Origin: a virus
Length of the DNA stretch: 38,389 bases
Reading direction: 5' to 3' (one strand)
Virus record (IMG/VR): IMGVR_UViG_3300032156_000889
Span: 1 to 38,389 of that record
In this document: one piece after another, positions 16,989 through 24,834 of the stretch
Layout of the letters: each line of letters begins with the position of its first letter
Numbering within the stretch: the first letter of the stretch is position 1
Made by a program: the position numbers and the translations under genes
The notes under the pieces: generated by a model
The model's input: only the letters and a program-made list of their open reading frames with translations
Told to the model about the DNA's origin: nothing
Database searches by the model: none

Positions 16989-18098
16989 ATGTCGAATCAC
17001 TTTTTTAAATATACTTCTCTCTACTCATCGACGTTATCAACAGGCATTTCAACAGGTACGGGAGAAACCATTACTCCCGCAGGATCAGGACTGCCGGAAG
17101 ATACCGAAATTACCCTGACAATAGACAGGGTTGACTCATCAGGCAAAGCTACCCCTACCAAAATGGAGAGAATTAGGGGAACGTTTGATGGTGTTAATCT
17201 AACTTCTTATACAAGAGGAGTAGATCAAACAAATGATCAAGCCCACTCGGCGGGAGCTGTAGTTGAGATGGTTTGGAATGCTAAAGACTGGAATGATGCT
17301 GTGGATGGAGTTATCGTGGAACATAATCAAGATGGAACCCATAAAGCAGCAACAGTTACTACTCTCAAAGCAAGTGGAGCCAACATAACAACTGGAACTT
17401 CCGATGGAACGATTGTTACTCCAAAATCTTTGGCTGATGCGGGGGTGAATCTTTCTAATGGTTGGATTTTAGCTAACGAAACATGGGCTTATGCTTCACC
17501 TACTACGATTACTGTCCCAGCAGGAGCATTGTTAAAATATTCTACTGATGACAAAATCAGAATAATTCAAACTACCACCAAATATTTTTATGTACTATCG
17601 GTAGACGACACGCTGTTAACGGTAACAGGGGGTTCAGATTACACAGTAACCAACGCAGCAATTGCTTCGCCCTATTACTCCCATGAGGAAAGTCCGTTTC
17701 TTTTTCCCTCTACTTTTAACTGGACTCCAACACTTGCTAATATAACAAATACAAACGGAACCTTATCGGCAAGGTTTAGTTTGAGTGGAAAAACCTGTTA
17801 TTTTATATTCAAATTTATTCTTGGTTCTTCATCAGCTATAGGAACAGGTCCAACATTTACAACACCACTAACTGCCGTTAATGTAGGAGCGCAATACGTT
17901 CTTGCTCTTTATGACGCAAGTACATCGCCCTATTTCTATACAGGAGTAGGAATACAAACAAGCACAACGGTAATTAGTCTTTATTGTACTAAAACAGATA
18001 GTACTTATTTAACAGCAACAGCACTAACAGCAACAGTTCCGTTTACTTTTACAACATCAGACGAACTTACGATAATTGGTTCTTTTGATATAGCTTAA
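16989..18098 (+). CDS. Tail fibre / receptor-binding-like protein
   Basis: 369 residues. The N-terminal part is typical of phage minor tail fibres: repeated Thr/Gly strands, a MERIRGTFDGVNLTSYTRG segment, then EHNQDGTHKA and GTIVTPKSLADAG, which are common linker motifs near the attachment end of fibres. The C-terminal 120 residues are beta-rich with aromatic/Thr pattern and look like a receptor-binding head. Precedes the lysis genes. Host receptor unknown. Confidence 0.7.
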   Translation: MSNHFFKYTSLYSSTLSTGISTGTGETITPAGSGLPEDTEITLTIDRVDSSGKATPTKMERIRGTFDGVNLTSYTRGVDQTNDQAHSAGAVVEMVWNAKDWNDAVDGVIVEHNQDGTHKAATVTTLKASGANITTGTSDGTIVTPKSLADAGVNLSNGWILANETWAYASPTTITVPAGALLKYSTDDKIRIIQTTTKYFYVLSVDDTLLTVTGGSDYTVTNAAIASPYYSHEESPFLFPSTFNWTPTLANITNTNGTLSARFSLSGKTCYFIFKFILGSSSAIGTGPTFTTPLTAVNVGAQYVLALYDASTSPYFYTGVGIQTSTTVISLYCTKTDSTYLTATALTATVPFTFTTSDELTIIGSFDIA

Positions 18099-18133
18099 TA
18101 TGGAAAACAAATTTAAATCATTTTTATAAACTT

Positions 18134-18883
18134 ATGAATAAAATTAAATTAACACTCCAAAATGGTCATATGAATGCTAGCGGAGGTCAAACAGGAACAG
18201 GTGGAGAGCTTGAACTAATCCAAAAGGTTTATTACGCCATTAAGACAATCATTGACAGCCAATACTCCGACAAGATTGAACTTTCCTATGATGATGCGAC
18301 AGTCAAAAACGGGAAATTGGCCGATTATTTTATTGCTTTACATTTTGACGGTTCAACCAATCCAAACTATAATGGCGGACTGGTAGACGCAGGGACTCTA
18401 CCTTCTGCCACCAAAGATCAGGACTGGGCTTTTGCTACAAAGGTAGCCGATTATTATTTTAATCCTATGGGTATCAGATTTGCTCAAGAACATAGGACTA
18501 TCAACACAAATCAATATTATGCTTTTAACGATACAGGAGAAAATACGAAACAATTTCTTATTGAACTGGGAACGCTTACGAACGCAGATGATAAAGTTAA
18601 GTGCCAAGATTTTAACAAAATTGCCAAACTGCTTGTTGAAGGAATGGTTGCTTATTTTAAGTCAAAAGAGGCAATTTTCTCAGCTCCATCAACGCCAACT
18701 CCACCTGTCGCAGATACGACAAAGATTGATGGCTTTCATAAACAACTGCAAGAACAGAAAAAGTTGGTTGAAAACCTCACCAACGAGAAAAAAACATTAG
18801 CAATTAATTTGGGTAATTGCCAAAAAGCATTACTCACCTTACAAGACCGTCTTGATAAGATAAAAGTTATTGTTAACACATGA
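18134..18883 (+). CDS. Endolysin, N-acetylmuramoyl-L-alanine amidase (Amidase_3)
   Basis: 249 residues. The zinc amidase fold is visible: H12 in LQNGHMN, a Glu at about 25-27 (GGELELIQ), H70 in ALHFDG and the catalytic E144 in FLIELGTLTN. It cuts the amide bond between muramic acid and the stem peptide. Residues from about 195 form a Pro/Thr linker and then a coiled coil (KQLQEQKKLVENLTNEKK) that may anchor it or make dimers, instead of the usual binding repeats. No signal peptide, so export probably needs the holin-like neighbours. Overlaps the next gene by 4 nt. Confidence 0.88.
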   Translation: MNKIKLTLQNGHMNASGGQTGTGGELELIQKVYYAIKTIIDSQYSDKIELSYDDATVKNGKLADYFIALHFDGSTNPNYNGGLVDAGTLPSATKDQDWAFATKVADYYFNPMGIRFAQEHRTINTNQYYAFNDTGENTKQFLIELGTLTNADDKVKCQDFNKIAKLLVEGMVAYFKSKEAIFSAPSTPTPPVADTTKIDGFHKQLQEQKKLVENLTNEKKTLAINLGNCQKALLTLQDRLDKIKVIVNT

Positions 18884-19146
18884 ACTTATCAAATCAAAAC
18901 CAGTTGGAAATGATCGAAAAACTCTTTGATGAAAAACTTAAAGGAGTAACCGAGAAACTTGAGAATATCGAAGTGATTATGATTGAGATGAAAACTAATG
19001 TTAAGGAAGATAGTAAAAGAATAACCGTTTTAGAAAGGTTTAAAGATGAGTTTGTGGCAAAAGCGACTATTATATTCGCCATTATTGCTTTCGGGGTTAC
19101 TTTGCTAAAAGATTGGCTATTTGAAAAGTTTGGGCTTAGGAATTAG
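18880..19146 (+). CDS. Holin-like protein (XhlA type, one membrane segment)
   Basis: 88 residues. The N-terminal 55 residues are a charged coiled coil (EKLENIEVIMIEMK... VLERFKDEF) and one hydrophobic helix follows (about residues 60-80, ATIIFAIIAFGVTLLKDWLF) with a short charged tail. This is the layout of XhlA-like proteins that associate with holins. Starts inside the end of the endolysin gene. Confidence 0.7.
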   Translation: MNLSNQNQLEMIEKLFDEKLKGVTEKLENIEVIMIEMKTNVKEDSKRITVLERFKDEFVAKATIIFAIIAFGVTLLKDWLFEKFGLRN

Positions 19147-19158
19147 GAGGTGAAAATT

Positions 19159-19404
19159 ATGTTAGATAAAATCAGATTTTGGTCATCACAATTTGCTACT
19201 CCATTATCTGAGGCTTTAAAAGAAGCCTTTAGAGTTACCTTATTTTCAATTCCAGGCCAGCTTATTATCTGGATTGAGAATAAAGATATTGTCTTAAAAA
19301 TGGTAATTGTTAATATTATTTTAATTTTCCTTCGGGCTTTGGATAAATATCTTTTTGAAAAATCAAAGAAAATGGGACAAGCTAAAGGACTATCGCCTAT
19401 ATAA
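19159..19404 (+). CDS. Holin-like membrane protein
   Basis: 81 residues from ATG 19159; the perfect AGGAGG at 19145-19150 is at the proper distance from this ATG, so the GTG at 19150 is rejected. One clear hydrophobic helix (KMVIVNIILIFLRALDKYLF, about residues 50-69) and a second moderately hydrophobic segment before it (TLFSIPGQLIIWI). Size and position fit the second lysis membrane protein. Confidence 0.6.
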   Translation: MLDKIRFWSSQFATPLSEALKEAFRVTLFSIPGQLIIWIENKDIVLKMVIVNIILIFLRALDKYLFEKSKKMGQAKGLSPI

Positions 19405-19701
19405 ATGGAAAGAGGGCGTCAATTTGAAGTTTTTTGTAATCCTCACGGTTTATTAGCAATAGTATCACAAGCATATCTCGGAATAGCCTTGTTTGAAGCC
19501 CATAGATTAAAGTCTAAGAATTGTTTGGAAGTGGAGATAAAACCCATCCTTAGAGAAACAATGTCCAATGAACAGTTAGAGGAATTTAACTCTGAGGTGG
19601 TGTTAACTTTGACACTAAATCAAATGGAAATAGTTAAAAGACAAAACGAAAGAATAAGGAGAAATAATGGAAAAACTATCACCGTTTATCGGCAACCCTG
19701 A
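19405..19701 (+). CDS. Hypothetical protein
   Basis: 98 residues, one base after the previous stop. Has Cys/His-containing start (FCNPHGLLAI), an AYLGIALFEAHRLK helix and a basic C-terminus (RIRRNNGK). No family recognised. Its last 35 nt overlap the next gene. Confidence 0.5.
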   Translation: MERGRQFEVFCNPHGLLAIVSQAYLGIALFEAHRLKSKNCLEVEIKPILRETMSNEQLEEFNSEVVLTLTLNQMEIVKRQNERIRRNNGKTITVYRQP

Positions 19702-19867
19702 AAGTCCTAATCCAATAAGACTTCTCGCTCAATGTCAGGACTGTAACTGGAAAGCGGAACTTCTTACCTCTCAGTATGATTTTGTTGAAGATTACGAGAT
19801 TATAAGGGAGAGTGCTTTTAATCATGAAAACGATCTTGAACACTCAGTTACCGTTTTTAGGAAGTAA
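19667..19867 (+). CDS. Small protein with a Cys pair
   Basis: 66 residues. Start has a good AAGGAG ahead. Contains CQDC followed by WKAELL and later H residues, possibly a small zinc-binding unit. Last gene of the rightward late run; it converges on the leftward early operon with a 24-bp overlap of coding ends (19844-19867). Confidence 0.5.
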   Translation: MEKLSPFIGNPESPNPIRLLAQCQDCNWKAELLTSQYDFVEDYEIIRESAFNHENDLEHSVTVFRK

Positions 19868-20197
19868 AAATTCTTTAATATAAGCAATAATATCGTTTAC
19901 ATCAATAGGTCTGCCTACCCAAGAACCAGCATATTTAGTTTTTCTCCGCCAGCAAATTCTTTGTTCTCGATTGCTATAAATGAAAGTTTTTTGAAGTAAA
20001 CCCCGCCAATTCTTTTTCATAGCCAATTCTTTTTCATACTTCTTGGGTTTAAATAATTTATTAGCTTTTATAATGGATTTTAATATTTTTGGATTCCATT
20101 TTTCTGCTACTTCAAATGAATTTCTTGGTTTCATACATAAATAGAGCCATACCCTCTCATATTTTTTTAAACTATCAACCAATAAGACATATACCAT
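19844..20197 (-). CDS. Hypothetical protein, last gene of early operon
   Basis: 117 residues. Basic, rich in Lys/Arg/Trp, with no motif I can name (SFEVAEKWNPKILKSIIKA, then IYSNREQRICWRRK). Starts within the end of the preceding leftward gene. It may act on nucleic acid because of its charge, but this is only a guess. Confidence 0.5.
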   Translation of the reverse strand: MVYVLLVDSLKKYERVWLYLCMKPRNSFEVAEKWNPKILKSIIKANKLFKPKKYEKELAMKKNWRGLLQKTFIYSNREQRICWRRKTKYAGSWVGRPIDVNDIIAYIKEFLLPKNGN

Positions 20198-20357
20198 ACT
20201 CAGGCTCTACCTCATCCTGTAATTTCTTGGCGTATTTTATGGCGGCTCTAAGGCTCTTGAATTCATGGAAACCAATATAACTCCCGCCATTTTCAATATC
20301 AGTATGGGTAACTTTAAATGTTTTTGTATTTAAATAGATTACATCATTTTGACTCAT
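20175..20357 (-). CDS. Hypothetical small protein
   Basis: 60 residues, mixed alpha/beta (TFKVTHTDIENGGSYIGF, then a helix with AAIKYAKKLQDEV). No family recognised. Upstream sequence is A-rich without Shine-Dalgarno, like other early genes. Confidence 0.5.
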   Translation of the reverse strand: MSQNDVIYLNTKTFKVTHTDIENGGSYIGFHEFKSLRAAIKYAKKLQDEVEPEYGICLIG

Positions 20358-20377
20358 ATTTTTTTAATAATAATTCC

Positions 20378-20890
20378 TTATTTCACTAACACAAACTTAT
20401 ATTTCTTACCGTAAATTGCCTGAGCTAATTTCCATTTTAATTTAGCAATAGGTGTAAAGTAACCTTTTGTTTCGTGTATTTCTTCTCCGCTTGTGGTAAA
20501 CACCCAGAAGTCCGCAATATATTTACAGACAAGTTTTTTATTAACCTCCAAACGTAATGTTACCTGTGGTAACCAACTAAGGATTTCCTTATTTTTTATC
20601 ATATCATCTAAAATCATGGCATACTCTGCTTCAAATTTAGAGTGGTATATTCGCCCCTTATACTGGCTGGGAGTATTATGATATTTACTTCCCCATTTGA
20701 GATAGGTAGGAATAATACCATTTTTAACCTTAACCCGCTTGTTTTGGGCTGTTTTGCCCCTTATTTTAGATGCTGTAGCTGATTTCACAGGCTTAGGACA
20801 CCCATACTTTATCGGTCTTAAACTTGAAATGTATTCTTTAGTTAGTTTTGCTTCTTCAAGCGCTTTCATGGTGTTTTTGCTAAATATCAC
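20378..20890 (-). CDS. DUF1064-like phage nuclease (PD-(D/E)xK type)
   Basis: 170 residues. The C-terminal half carries the DUF1064 pattern: YHSKFEAEYAMILDDM, then an aromatic/hydrophobic strand, Y-I-A-D-F-W, and E-T-K-G (E and K of an (D/E)xK motif), ending with a helix with AIYGKKYKFVLVK. Related proteins are thought to be Holliday-junction or packaging-related nucleases. The N-terminal 70 residues are basic and unknown. Its place in the early operon fits DNA processing. Confidence 0.7.
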   Translation of the reverse strand: MIFSKNTMKALEEAKLTKEYISSLRPIKYGCPKPVKSATASKIRGKTAQNKRVKVKNGIIPTYLKWGSKYHNTPSQYKGRIYHSKFEAEYAMILDDMIKNKEILSWLPQVTLRLEVNKKLVCKYIADFWVFTTSGEEIHETKGYFTPIAKLKWKLAQAIYGKKYKFVLVK

Positions 20891-20909
20891 GATATTTTTT
20901 AACTGTTGA

Positions 20910-21233
20910 TTATTTCTTTTGTAAATTTTTATTCCTTGATAACCATAAAATCATATCTTCCGCAAAACTATCAAAATCATAAGTATCAGACTCTTCATCA
21001 ATGTTTCTCTTTTCAATAGCAACTATTTCTTCAATTATAGACCTTCTTTCCTCCCTCACTAAAGCTGATAGTTCTTTACGGAGCCACTTTTCTACATCTT
21101 CAGCAGGGATTATTGATGAAACCCCCTCTTTTAATGGATAAACAACAGCCTTGCCAAGACCTTCCCAATGGTCAACGAATTTCTTGCTAAACTTCTCCAA
21201 AATTTTCTCAATCCCTTTTATTTTATTTTCCAT
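20910..21233 (-). CDS. Hypothetical helical protein
   Basis: 107 residues, mainly helical and acidic toward the end (RNIDEESDTYDFDSFAEDM). No known motif. It ends shortly before the DUF1064-like gene and its start overlaps the end of 21223-21546. Confidence 0.5.
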   Translation of the reverse strand: MENKIKGIEKILEKFSKKFVDHWEGLGKAVVYPLKEGVSSIIPAEDVEKWLRKELSALVREERRSIIEEIVAIEKRNIDEESDTYDFDSFAEDMILWLSRNKNLQKK

Positions 21234-21546
21234 AGGTGGTTAATAATTTAATGTATTCTTCTGGGCTAATTATATTCCCCGCTAATTTCTTAATGTCTTC
21301 TTCACTTATTGTCATAGTTGGGTAAATATCATTTCCTTTTATTAAGGCTAATTGTTTACATAAAAAAGTATACAACTTGTCTTTTAATGATAATTCCCAC
21401 CAATGTTCTGGGTCTAATTGCTTCAATTGGTCAATCCTTAATTCCATAAGTTTACTTATTCTTAACCAATTTTCTTTCTGTATTTTTTTATATTCTTCTT
21501 TTCTCATAGGTTTCTCCAAACCAAAGTCAATTTTAGGGGTTTTCAT
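21223..21546 (-). CDS. Hypothetical helical protein
   Basis: 107 residues, rich in Lys/Glu, with KKIQKENWLRISKLMELRI and EHWWELSLKDKLYTFL. No family recognised. Overlaps both neighbours by 11-14 nt, so it is part of the same translated series. Confidence 0.5.
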   Translation of the reverse strand: MKTPKIDFGLEKPMRKEEYKKIQKENWLRISKLMELRIDQLKQLDPEHWWELSLKDKLYTFLCKQLALIKGNDIYPTMTISEEDIKKLAGNIISPEEYIKLLTTYGK

Positions 21547-21970
21547 AATAATATTTTCTCCAATAATCAGGATGTTTTTTTCTAAATTCTATTGACTTTA
21601 ATCTAAAATATTCTTTTGGTATTTTATCTTTTTGAATTTTCCTATATTCTTTCATTTCTTTGGGATAAAGTTCCGATAAAATTTGATATCTTCTTCGGGA
21701 ATTTTGTCCTCTCTTTTCTATTTGGTTAGGTTGGGTTTTCAAGTAATCATAACTTTTATATATTTTTCTAAATAATTCCTTATATCCTCTTTTACAATGT
21801 ATCCTGACGGTATGTCTTGATACCCCAAGTTCCCTTGCGACAAACCGTTCAGAATTACCTTCATCTAACATAAATATTCCTTTTTCTATCATCTCATTGG
21901 TCATTTTCTTAAGAGTCCCTTGTTTTAGTCTATCTTTCGGTATTTTTATTTTCTTATCTTTACTGGACAT
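21533..21970 (-). CDS. HTH DNA-binding protein, homeodomain-like
   Basis: 145 residues. Residues about 35-58 hold a helix-turn-helix (ERFVARELGVSRHTVRIH). The C-terminal part is basic and aromatic (YRKIQKDKIPKEYFRLK, then HPDYWRKYY). Similar small phage proteins combine HTH with a basic tail; could be a regulator of the early operon or a remnant of a homing-related protein. ATATG start follows the TTCCCATAAATAAAT junction. Confidence 0.6.
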   Translation of the reverse strand: MSSKDKKIKIPKDRLKQGTLKKMTNEMIEKGIFMLDEGNSERFVARELGVSRHTVRIHCKRGYKELFRKIYKSYDYLKTQPNQIEKRGQNSRRRYQILSELYPKEMKEYRKIQKDKIPKEYFRLKSIEFRKKHPDYWRKYYYENP

Positions 21971-21989
21971 ATTTATTTATGGGAAATTT

Positions 21990-22220
21990 TTAATCATTTA
22001 TATAAGTATCAATCGGGTAAAAATTATGAGTTCCGAGTTTCTCTATTATGCTATCTATGATTTTTATTTTTGTTTCGCACTCATTTCGTTGTGAAAATAG
22101 CTTTTTTTTATCGTGTCCGCTAAATTCTTCTATTTTAATCAAGACCTCCAGTTCAAAATACTTTTTTAACTGAACATTCCGTAGGTCAATCAAGACCTCT
22201 TTTTTGGTTAGTGCTTTCAT
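21990..22220 (-). CDS. Hypothetical coiled-coil protein
   Basis: 76 residues, helical (VQLKKYFELEVLIKIEEF, then CETKIKIIDSIIEKL). No family recognised. Preceded by an A/T-rich start region. Confidence 0.45.
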   Translation of the reverse strand: MKALTKKEVLIDLRNVQLKKYFELEVLIKIEEFSGHDKKKLFSQRNECETKIKIIDSIIEKLGTHNFYPIDTYIND

Positions 22221-22239
22221 ATTTATTTAAAATTTATAA

Positions 22240-22461
22240 CTAGCCTTTGGGGGCTTTATCCAACTTAAAATGACCGTGGATTTCATTTATTTCTATCTGT
22301 CCGCATTTTTTACACAGTCCTGAATATGTAAACTTTTCGTGATAATATCCTGTTGGATATTTAACCAAGCCCCAAAACAAACTTACTTCACCTATTTTTA
22401 TAAATGATCTTTCTTTATCTATTGCTTCTTCGTATTGATGTGTATTTATTGCTACTGCCAT
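22240..22461 (-). CDS. Hypothetical protein with CxxC
   Basis: 73 residues with a CKKC near residue 50 and nearby His, maybe a small metal site. No family recognised. Start context is the recurrent junction described for the early genes. Confidence 0.45.
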   Translation of the reverse strand: MAVAINTHQYEEAIDKERSFIKIGEVSLFWGLVKYPTGYYHEKFTYSGLCKKCGQIEINEIHGHFKLDKAPKG

Positions 22462-22463
22462 AT

Positions 22464-22640
22464 TTATTTATGGGAATTAACTAATAACGTGCTTCTTACC
22501 TTTTTACAGCCAAAACAAACTTGAGTCAGTCCGTCATGGAAAGTGCTATAGATAGCCTGTTGGGTATGTTTTCCCTCGCACTTTTGAATATGCCGTCTGA
22601 CATCTTCTTGATTTTTATAATATTCGTATTTAAAGTTCAT
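22464..22640 (-). CDS. Small Cys/His-containing hypothetical protein
   Basis: 58 residues. Contains HIQKCEGKH and VCFGCKK, which could form a CHCC zinc-ribbon-like unit. ATG at 22640 overlaps the stop of the larger gene upstream (ATGA), so translation is probably coupled. Its own last codons are the TTCCCATAAATAA junction of the next gene. Confidence 0.5.
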   Translation of the reverse strand: MNFKYEYYKNQEDVRRHIQKCEGKHTQQAIYSTFHDGLTQVCFGCKKVRSTLLVNSHK

Positions 22641-23572
22641 TTTAGACCAGTAATTTTTAATCCAAACTTATCACATTCGTATAATACTTTCCCTGTTCTA
22701 AAAGCTATCTTGTGGGGATAAGAGGGGTTTTTATCCCAAACATGGACATTCTTTTTATTGACTTTTATTGCTATATATTTGTCGTTAATCGAATTTCTAA
22801 ACTCATCGCAAAAATAAGGTCGTGAGCAGGCGTGAAGTTTACCCGCCCCGCACTCGTTATTTTTAGGTGCCCAGTCTTTTATTTTAACCGTTTTCCCAAT
22901 TGGATAATTAAATTCGTTTGAGGTTCCCTCTTGAGTTTTAAAGTCTTTTGATACCCGCTTGTAAATGATAAAATCACCTTTCGTATCTCTTTTAACCGCA
23001 TTACTATTGAGCCAACCTTTTAAACCTTTTTCTGTTTTAGGTTTAATAATTGTCGCTGTTTTGGATTTTTTAATTACCTTACCAAGCGAAGTCACGAAAC
23101 AAACTGCATACATAAACAAGGTAACGATTGCGTTAGTTGATTGTAGATAAGTGGCGACATTTCCCCAAGCCACTACTGTTGAGTTTTCCCAAGCCACTAC
23201 TGTTGAGTTTCCCCAAGCCTCTACTGTTGAGTTTCCCCAAGCCTCTACTGTTGAGTTTTCCCAAGCCTCTACTGTTGAGTTTTCCCGAGCCTCTACTGTT
23301 GAGTTTCCCCAAGCCACTACTGTTGAGTTTTCCCGAGCCACTACTGTTGAGTTTCCCCAAGCCACTACTGTTGAGTTTCCCCAAGCCACTACTGTTGAGT
23401 TTTCCCAAGCCACTACTGTTGAGTTTCCCCAAGCCTCTACTGTTGAGTTTTCCCAAGCCACTCTGACAAATATCGTTTCCTTAGTATCTTTTAAATAGAT
23501 ATAGGTAAACTCTTTAAATGTTTTTGGCAGTTTGTCAAATTCTGCCTGTGTTGAGATATATATTTCTTTCAT
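22637..23572 (-). CDS. Octapeptide-repeat protein with DUF7666-like C-terminus
   Basis: 311 residues. N-terminal 40 residues, then 12 copies of an eight-residue repeat of the form (G/E)NSTV(V/E)AW at about residues 41-136, a hydrophobic stretch (IVTLFMYAVCFVTSL, about 150-164), and a C-terminal domain of about 130 residues with Cys/His motifs (CGAGKLHACSRPYF) that looks like the small domain seen in other phage/bacterial proteins (DUF7666-like). The repeat likely forms a short beta-solenoid. Function unknown. Neighbours in the operon also carry repeats of other kinds. Confidence 0.6.
   Translation of the reverse strand: MKEIYISTQAEFDKLPKTFKEFTYIYLKDTKETIFVRVAWENSTVEAWGNSTVVAWENSTVVAWGNSTVVAWGNSTVVARENSTVVAWGNSTVEARENSTVEAWENSTVEAWGNSTVEAWGNSTVVAWENSTVVAWGNVATYLQSTNAIVTLFMYAVCFVTSLGKVIKKSKTATIIKPKTEKGLKGWLNSNAVKRDTKGDFIIYKRVSKDFKTQEGTSNEFNYPIGKTVKIKDWAPKNNECGAGKLHACSRPYFCDEFRNSINDKYIAIKVNKKNVHVWDKNPSYPHKIAFRTGKVLYECDKFGLKITGLK
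23160..23463. repeat. 24-bp tandem repeat array (12-13 units)
   Basis: Units of 24 bp whose core reads CAAGCCACTACTGTTGAG on the plus strand, repeated head to tail with few changes (mostly CAAGCCA to CAAGCCT or CCCGAGCC). Because 24 is a multiple of three, five other frames also stay partly open; those frames are not genes. The units differ by single bases, consistent with slippage or recombination among copies. Confidence 0.9.
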
Positions 23573-23587
23573 ATTTATCTATGGGAA

Positions 23588-23830
23588 TTAACTTTTAATA
23601 AGTCCTAATTTTCTTAACTTAGATATAGGAATATGAATTTGTTTATAATAGGCCTTTCGGTAGGCCTTATATTTATTAGACTTTTGGTAGGCCTTTCGGT
23701 AGGCCTTATCTTTATTAGACTTTTGGTAGGCCTTTCGGTAGGCCTTACCTTTCGCTGTTTTTAACCAAACAGCTTGACGGCTGATACCTTGTTTATTAGC
23801 TATTTGTTGTAGAGTTTTTATTTTTTTCAT
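23588..23830 (-). CDS. Small HTH protein with 11-residue KAYRKAYQK repeats
   Basis: 80 residues. Residues 4-27 hold a helix-turn-helix (TLQQIANKQGISRQAVWLK) followed by three tandem copies of an 11-residue basic repeat (KAYRKAYQKSN) and a C-terminal IPISKLRKLGLI. At DNA level the repeat is about 33 bp. HTH plus positive repeats suggests a DNA-binding regulator. ATG overlaps the stop of the Ala-rich protein gene upstream. Confidence 0.6.
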   Translation of the reverse strand: MKKIKTLQQIANKQGISRQAVWLKTAKGKAYRKAYQKSNKDKAYRKAYQKSNKYKAYRKAYYKQIHIPISKLRKLGLIKS

Positions 23831-24495
23831 AAAGGTTTTAACTTTTTAACCAACTTATTGAAATATGTTTGTATTTTTTTAATTACAGCAGCCCCAGCAG
23901 CCCCAGCAGCAGCCCCAGCAGCCCAAGCAGCAGCCCAAGCAGCAGCCCCAGCAGCCCCAGCAGCAGCCTCAGCAGCCCAAGCAGCAGCCTCAGCAGCCCC
24001 AGCAGCCCCAGCAGCAGCCCCAGCAGCCCCAGCAGCAGCCCCAGCAGCCCCAGCAGCAGCCTCAGCAGCCCCAGCAGCCTCTTTATTTTTCTTAGTAGGA
24101 TTTTTTGACCATTTAATAGCTGCCTCTATCGCTAGTCGTGGTCTTTTATCCTCTGGATATTTTTTCTCAAAATTATGTATTACAAGTTCTGCCGAGTAGA
24201 TAGCCAAAGCCACACTATCTTTTTTAGTCCATTTATAGGCTTTAACCACTCTTTGTTCCTCCCAGCACTCTTTCTCTTTTTCTATTAAATGTTTCCCTCT
24301 ACACTCAACCATTGCCAGTATCTCCCCTTGAATAAATGAAAAAGCGTCATAGGGTTCCCGCGAACAATGAAGCCCCCAGTTACACATGGAGAGCTTACCT
24401 TCTACCTTGTTCCATTTGCCTATTTTCCATTTAAGGTCGTTGCTCTGGCTTTTTAATCCTGTTCTTAAAAATTTCCATCTAAAGATTTTTTTCAT
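23827..24495 (-). CDS. DUF7666-like protein with alanine-rich repeat tail
   Basis: 222 residues from ATG 24495 (overlaps the stop of the preceding gene as ATGA; an upstream TTG is rejected). Residues 1-130 contain CNWGLHCSREPYDAFSF and a following beta strand, the Cys/His pattern of DUF7666-like domains; then RLAIEAAIKW. Residues about 140-200 are nearly all Ala/Gly with Trp/Glu at intervals (AAGAAEAAAWAA style), ending in a basic helix. Such Ala-repeat proteins are known in phages and bacteria, with function not established. Base composition of the repeat is sharply GC-rich against its surroundings. Confidence 0.55.
   Translation of the reverse strand: MKKIFRWKFLRTGLKSQSNDLKWKIGKWNKVEGKLSMCNWGLHCSREPYDAFSFIQGEILAMVECRGKHLIEKEKECWEEQRVVKAYKWTKKDSVALAIYSAELVIHNFEKKYPEDKRPRLAIEAAIKWSKNPTKKNKEAAGAAEAAAGAAGAAAGAAGAAAGAAGAAEAAAWAAEAAAGAAGAAAWAAAWAAGAAAGAAGAAVIKKIQTYFNKLVKKLKPL
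23887..24080. repeat. GC-rich alanine-coding tandem repeat
   Basis: CAGCAGCCCCAGCAGC-type triplet-rich repeat, roughly 12- and 6-bp units, coding for the Ala/Gly tail on the minus strand. It is a strong compositional outlier in an AT-rich genome. Long frames on the plus strand here are shadows. Confidence 0.9.
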
Positions 24496-24833
24496 ATTGA
24501 TTTTTCTATTTTCCTCCAAGCGGTAGCAACTTTTAATGCTCCTTCTTCAGTCCAACTAATAGGTTGAAGGTTTTGTTTGAGAAAGCGCCGGATATAATTT
24601 CCAAAAAGCACCATTGGCTGTTCTTTAATAAGAAATACCTTCTCCATCTTCTTTGCGCCTTTCATCCATTCCTTATAGGTCGCTACATACTTCTCTCCGT
24701 TATATTCAAGAACAATCTTTTTTTTAGTTTCTTTGGCTTTCTTTAACCATTTATCCCTGATATAGAACATTCCGGCAATCGGCGGTTCGACTATCTTGAT
24801 GTGGATTGTGTTAGGTGTTTCAATCGGTGTCAT
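24492..24833 (-). CDS. Hypothetical protein
   Basis: 113 residues from ATG 24833 (AATATTACTAAT context without Shine-Dalgarno). Alpha/beta, with a Lys-rich middle (KWLKKAKETKKKIVLEYNGE, YVATYKEWMKGAKK) and a VLFGNYIRRFLKQNL segment. No family recognised. Ends in an ATGA overlap with the Ala-rich protein gene, so they may be made together. Confidence 0.5.
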   Translation of the reverse strand: MTPIETPNTIHIKIVEPPIAGMFYIRDKWLKKAKETKKKIVLEYNGEKYVATYKEWMKGAKKMEKVFLIKEQPMVLFGNYIRRFLKQNLQPISWTEEGALKVATAWRKIEKSI

Positions 24834-24834
24834 A

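Noticed and set aside
23137-23498. Long plus-strand frames across the 24-bp repeats (LLLSFPKP and ATTVEFSQ repeats)
   Set aside because: They exist only because the repeat length is a multiple of three. The minus-strand frame extends well beyond the repeats on both sides and fits the operon, while these do not.
23858-24199. Plus-strand Pro/Ala- and Ser/Pro-repeat frames
   Set aside because: Shadows of the minus-strand Ala-rich coding repeat; no start signal and against the direction of the operon.
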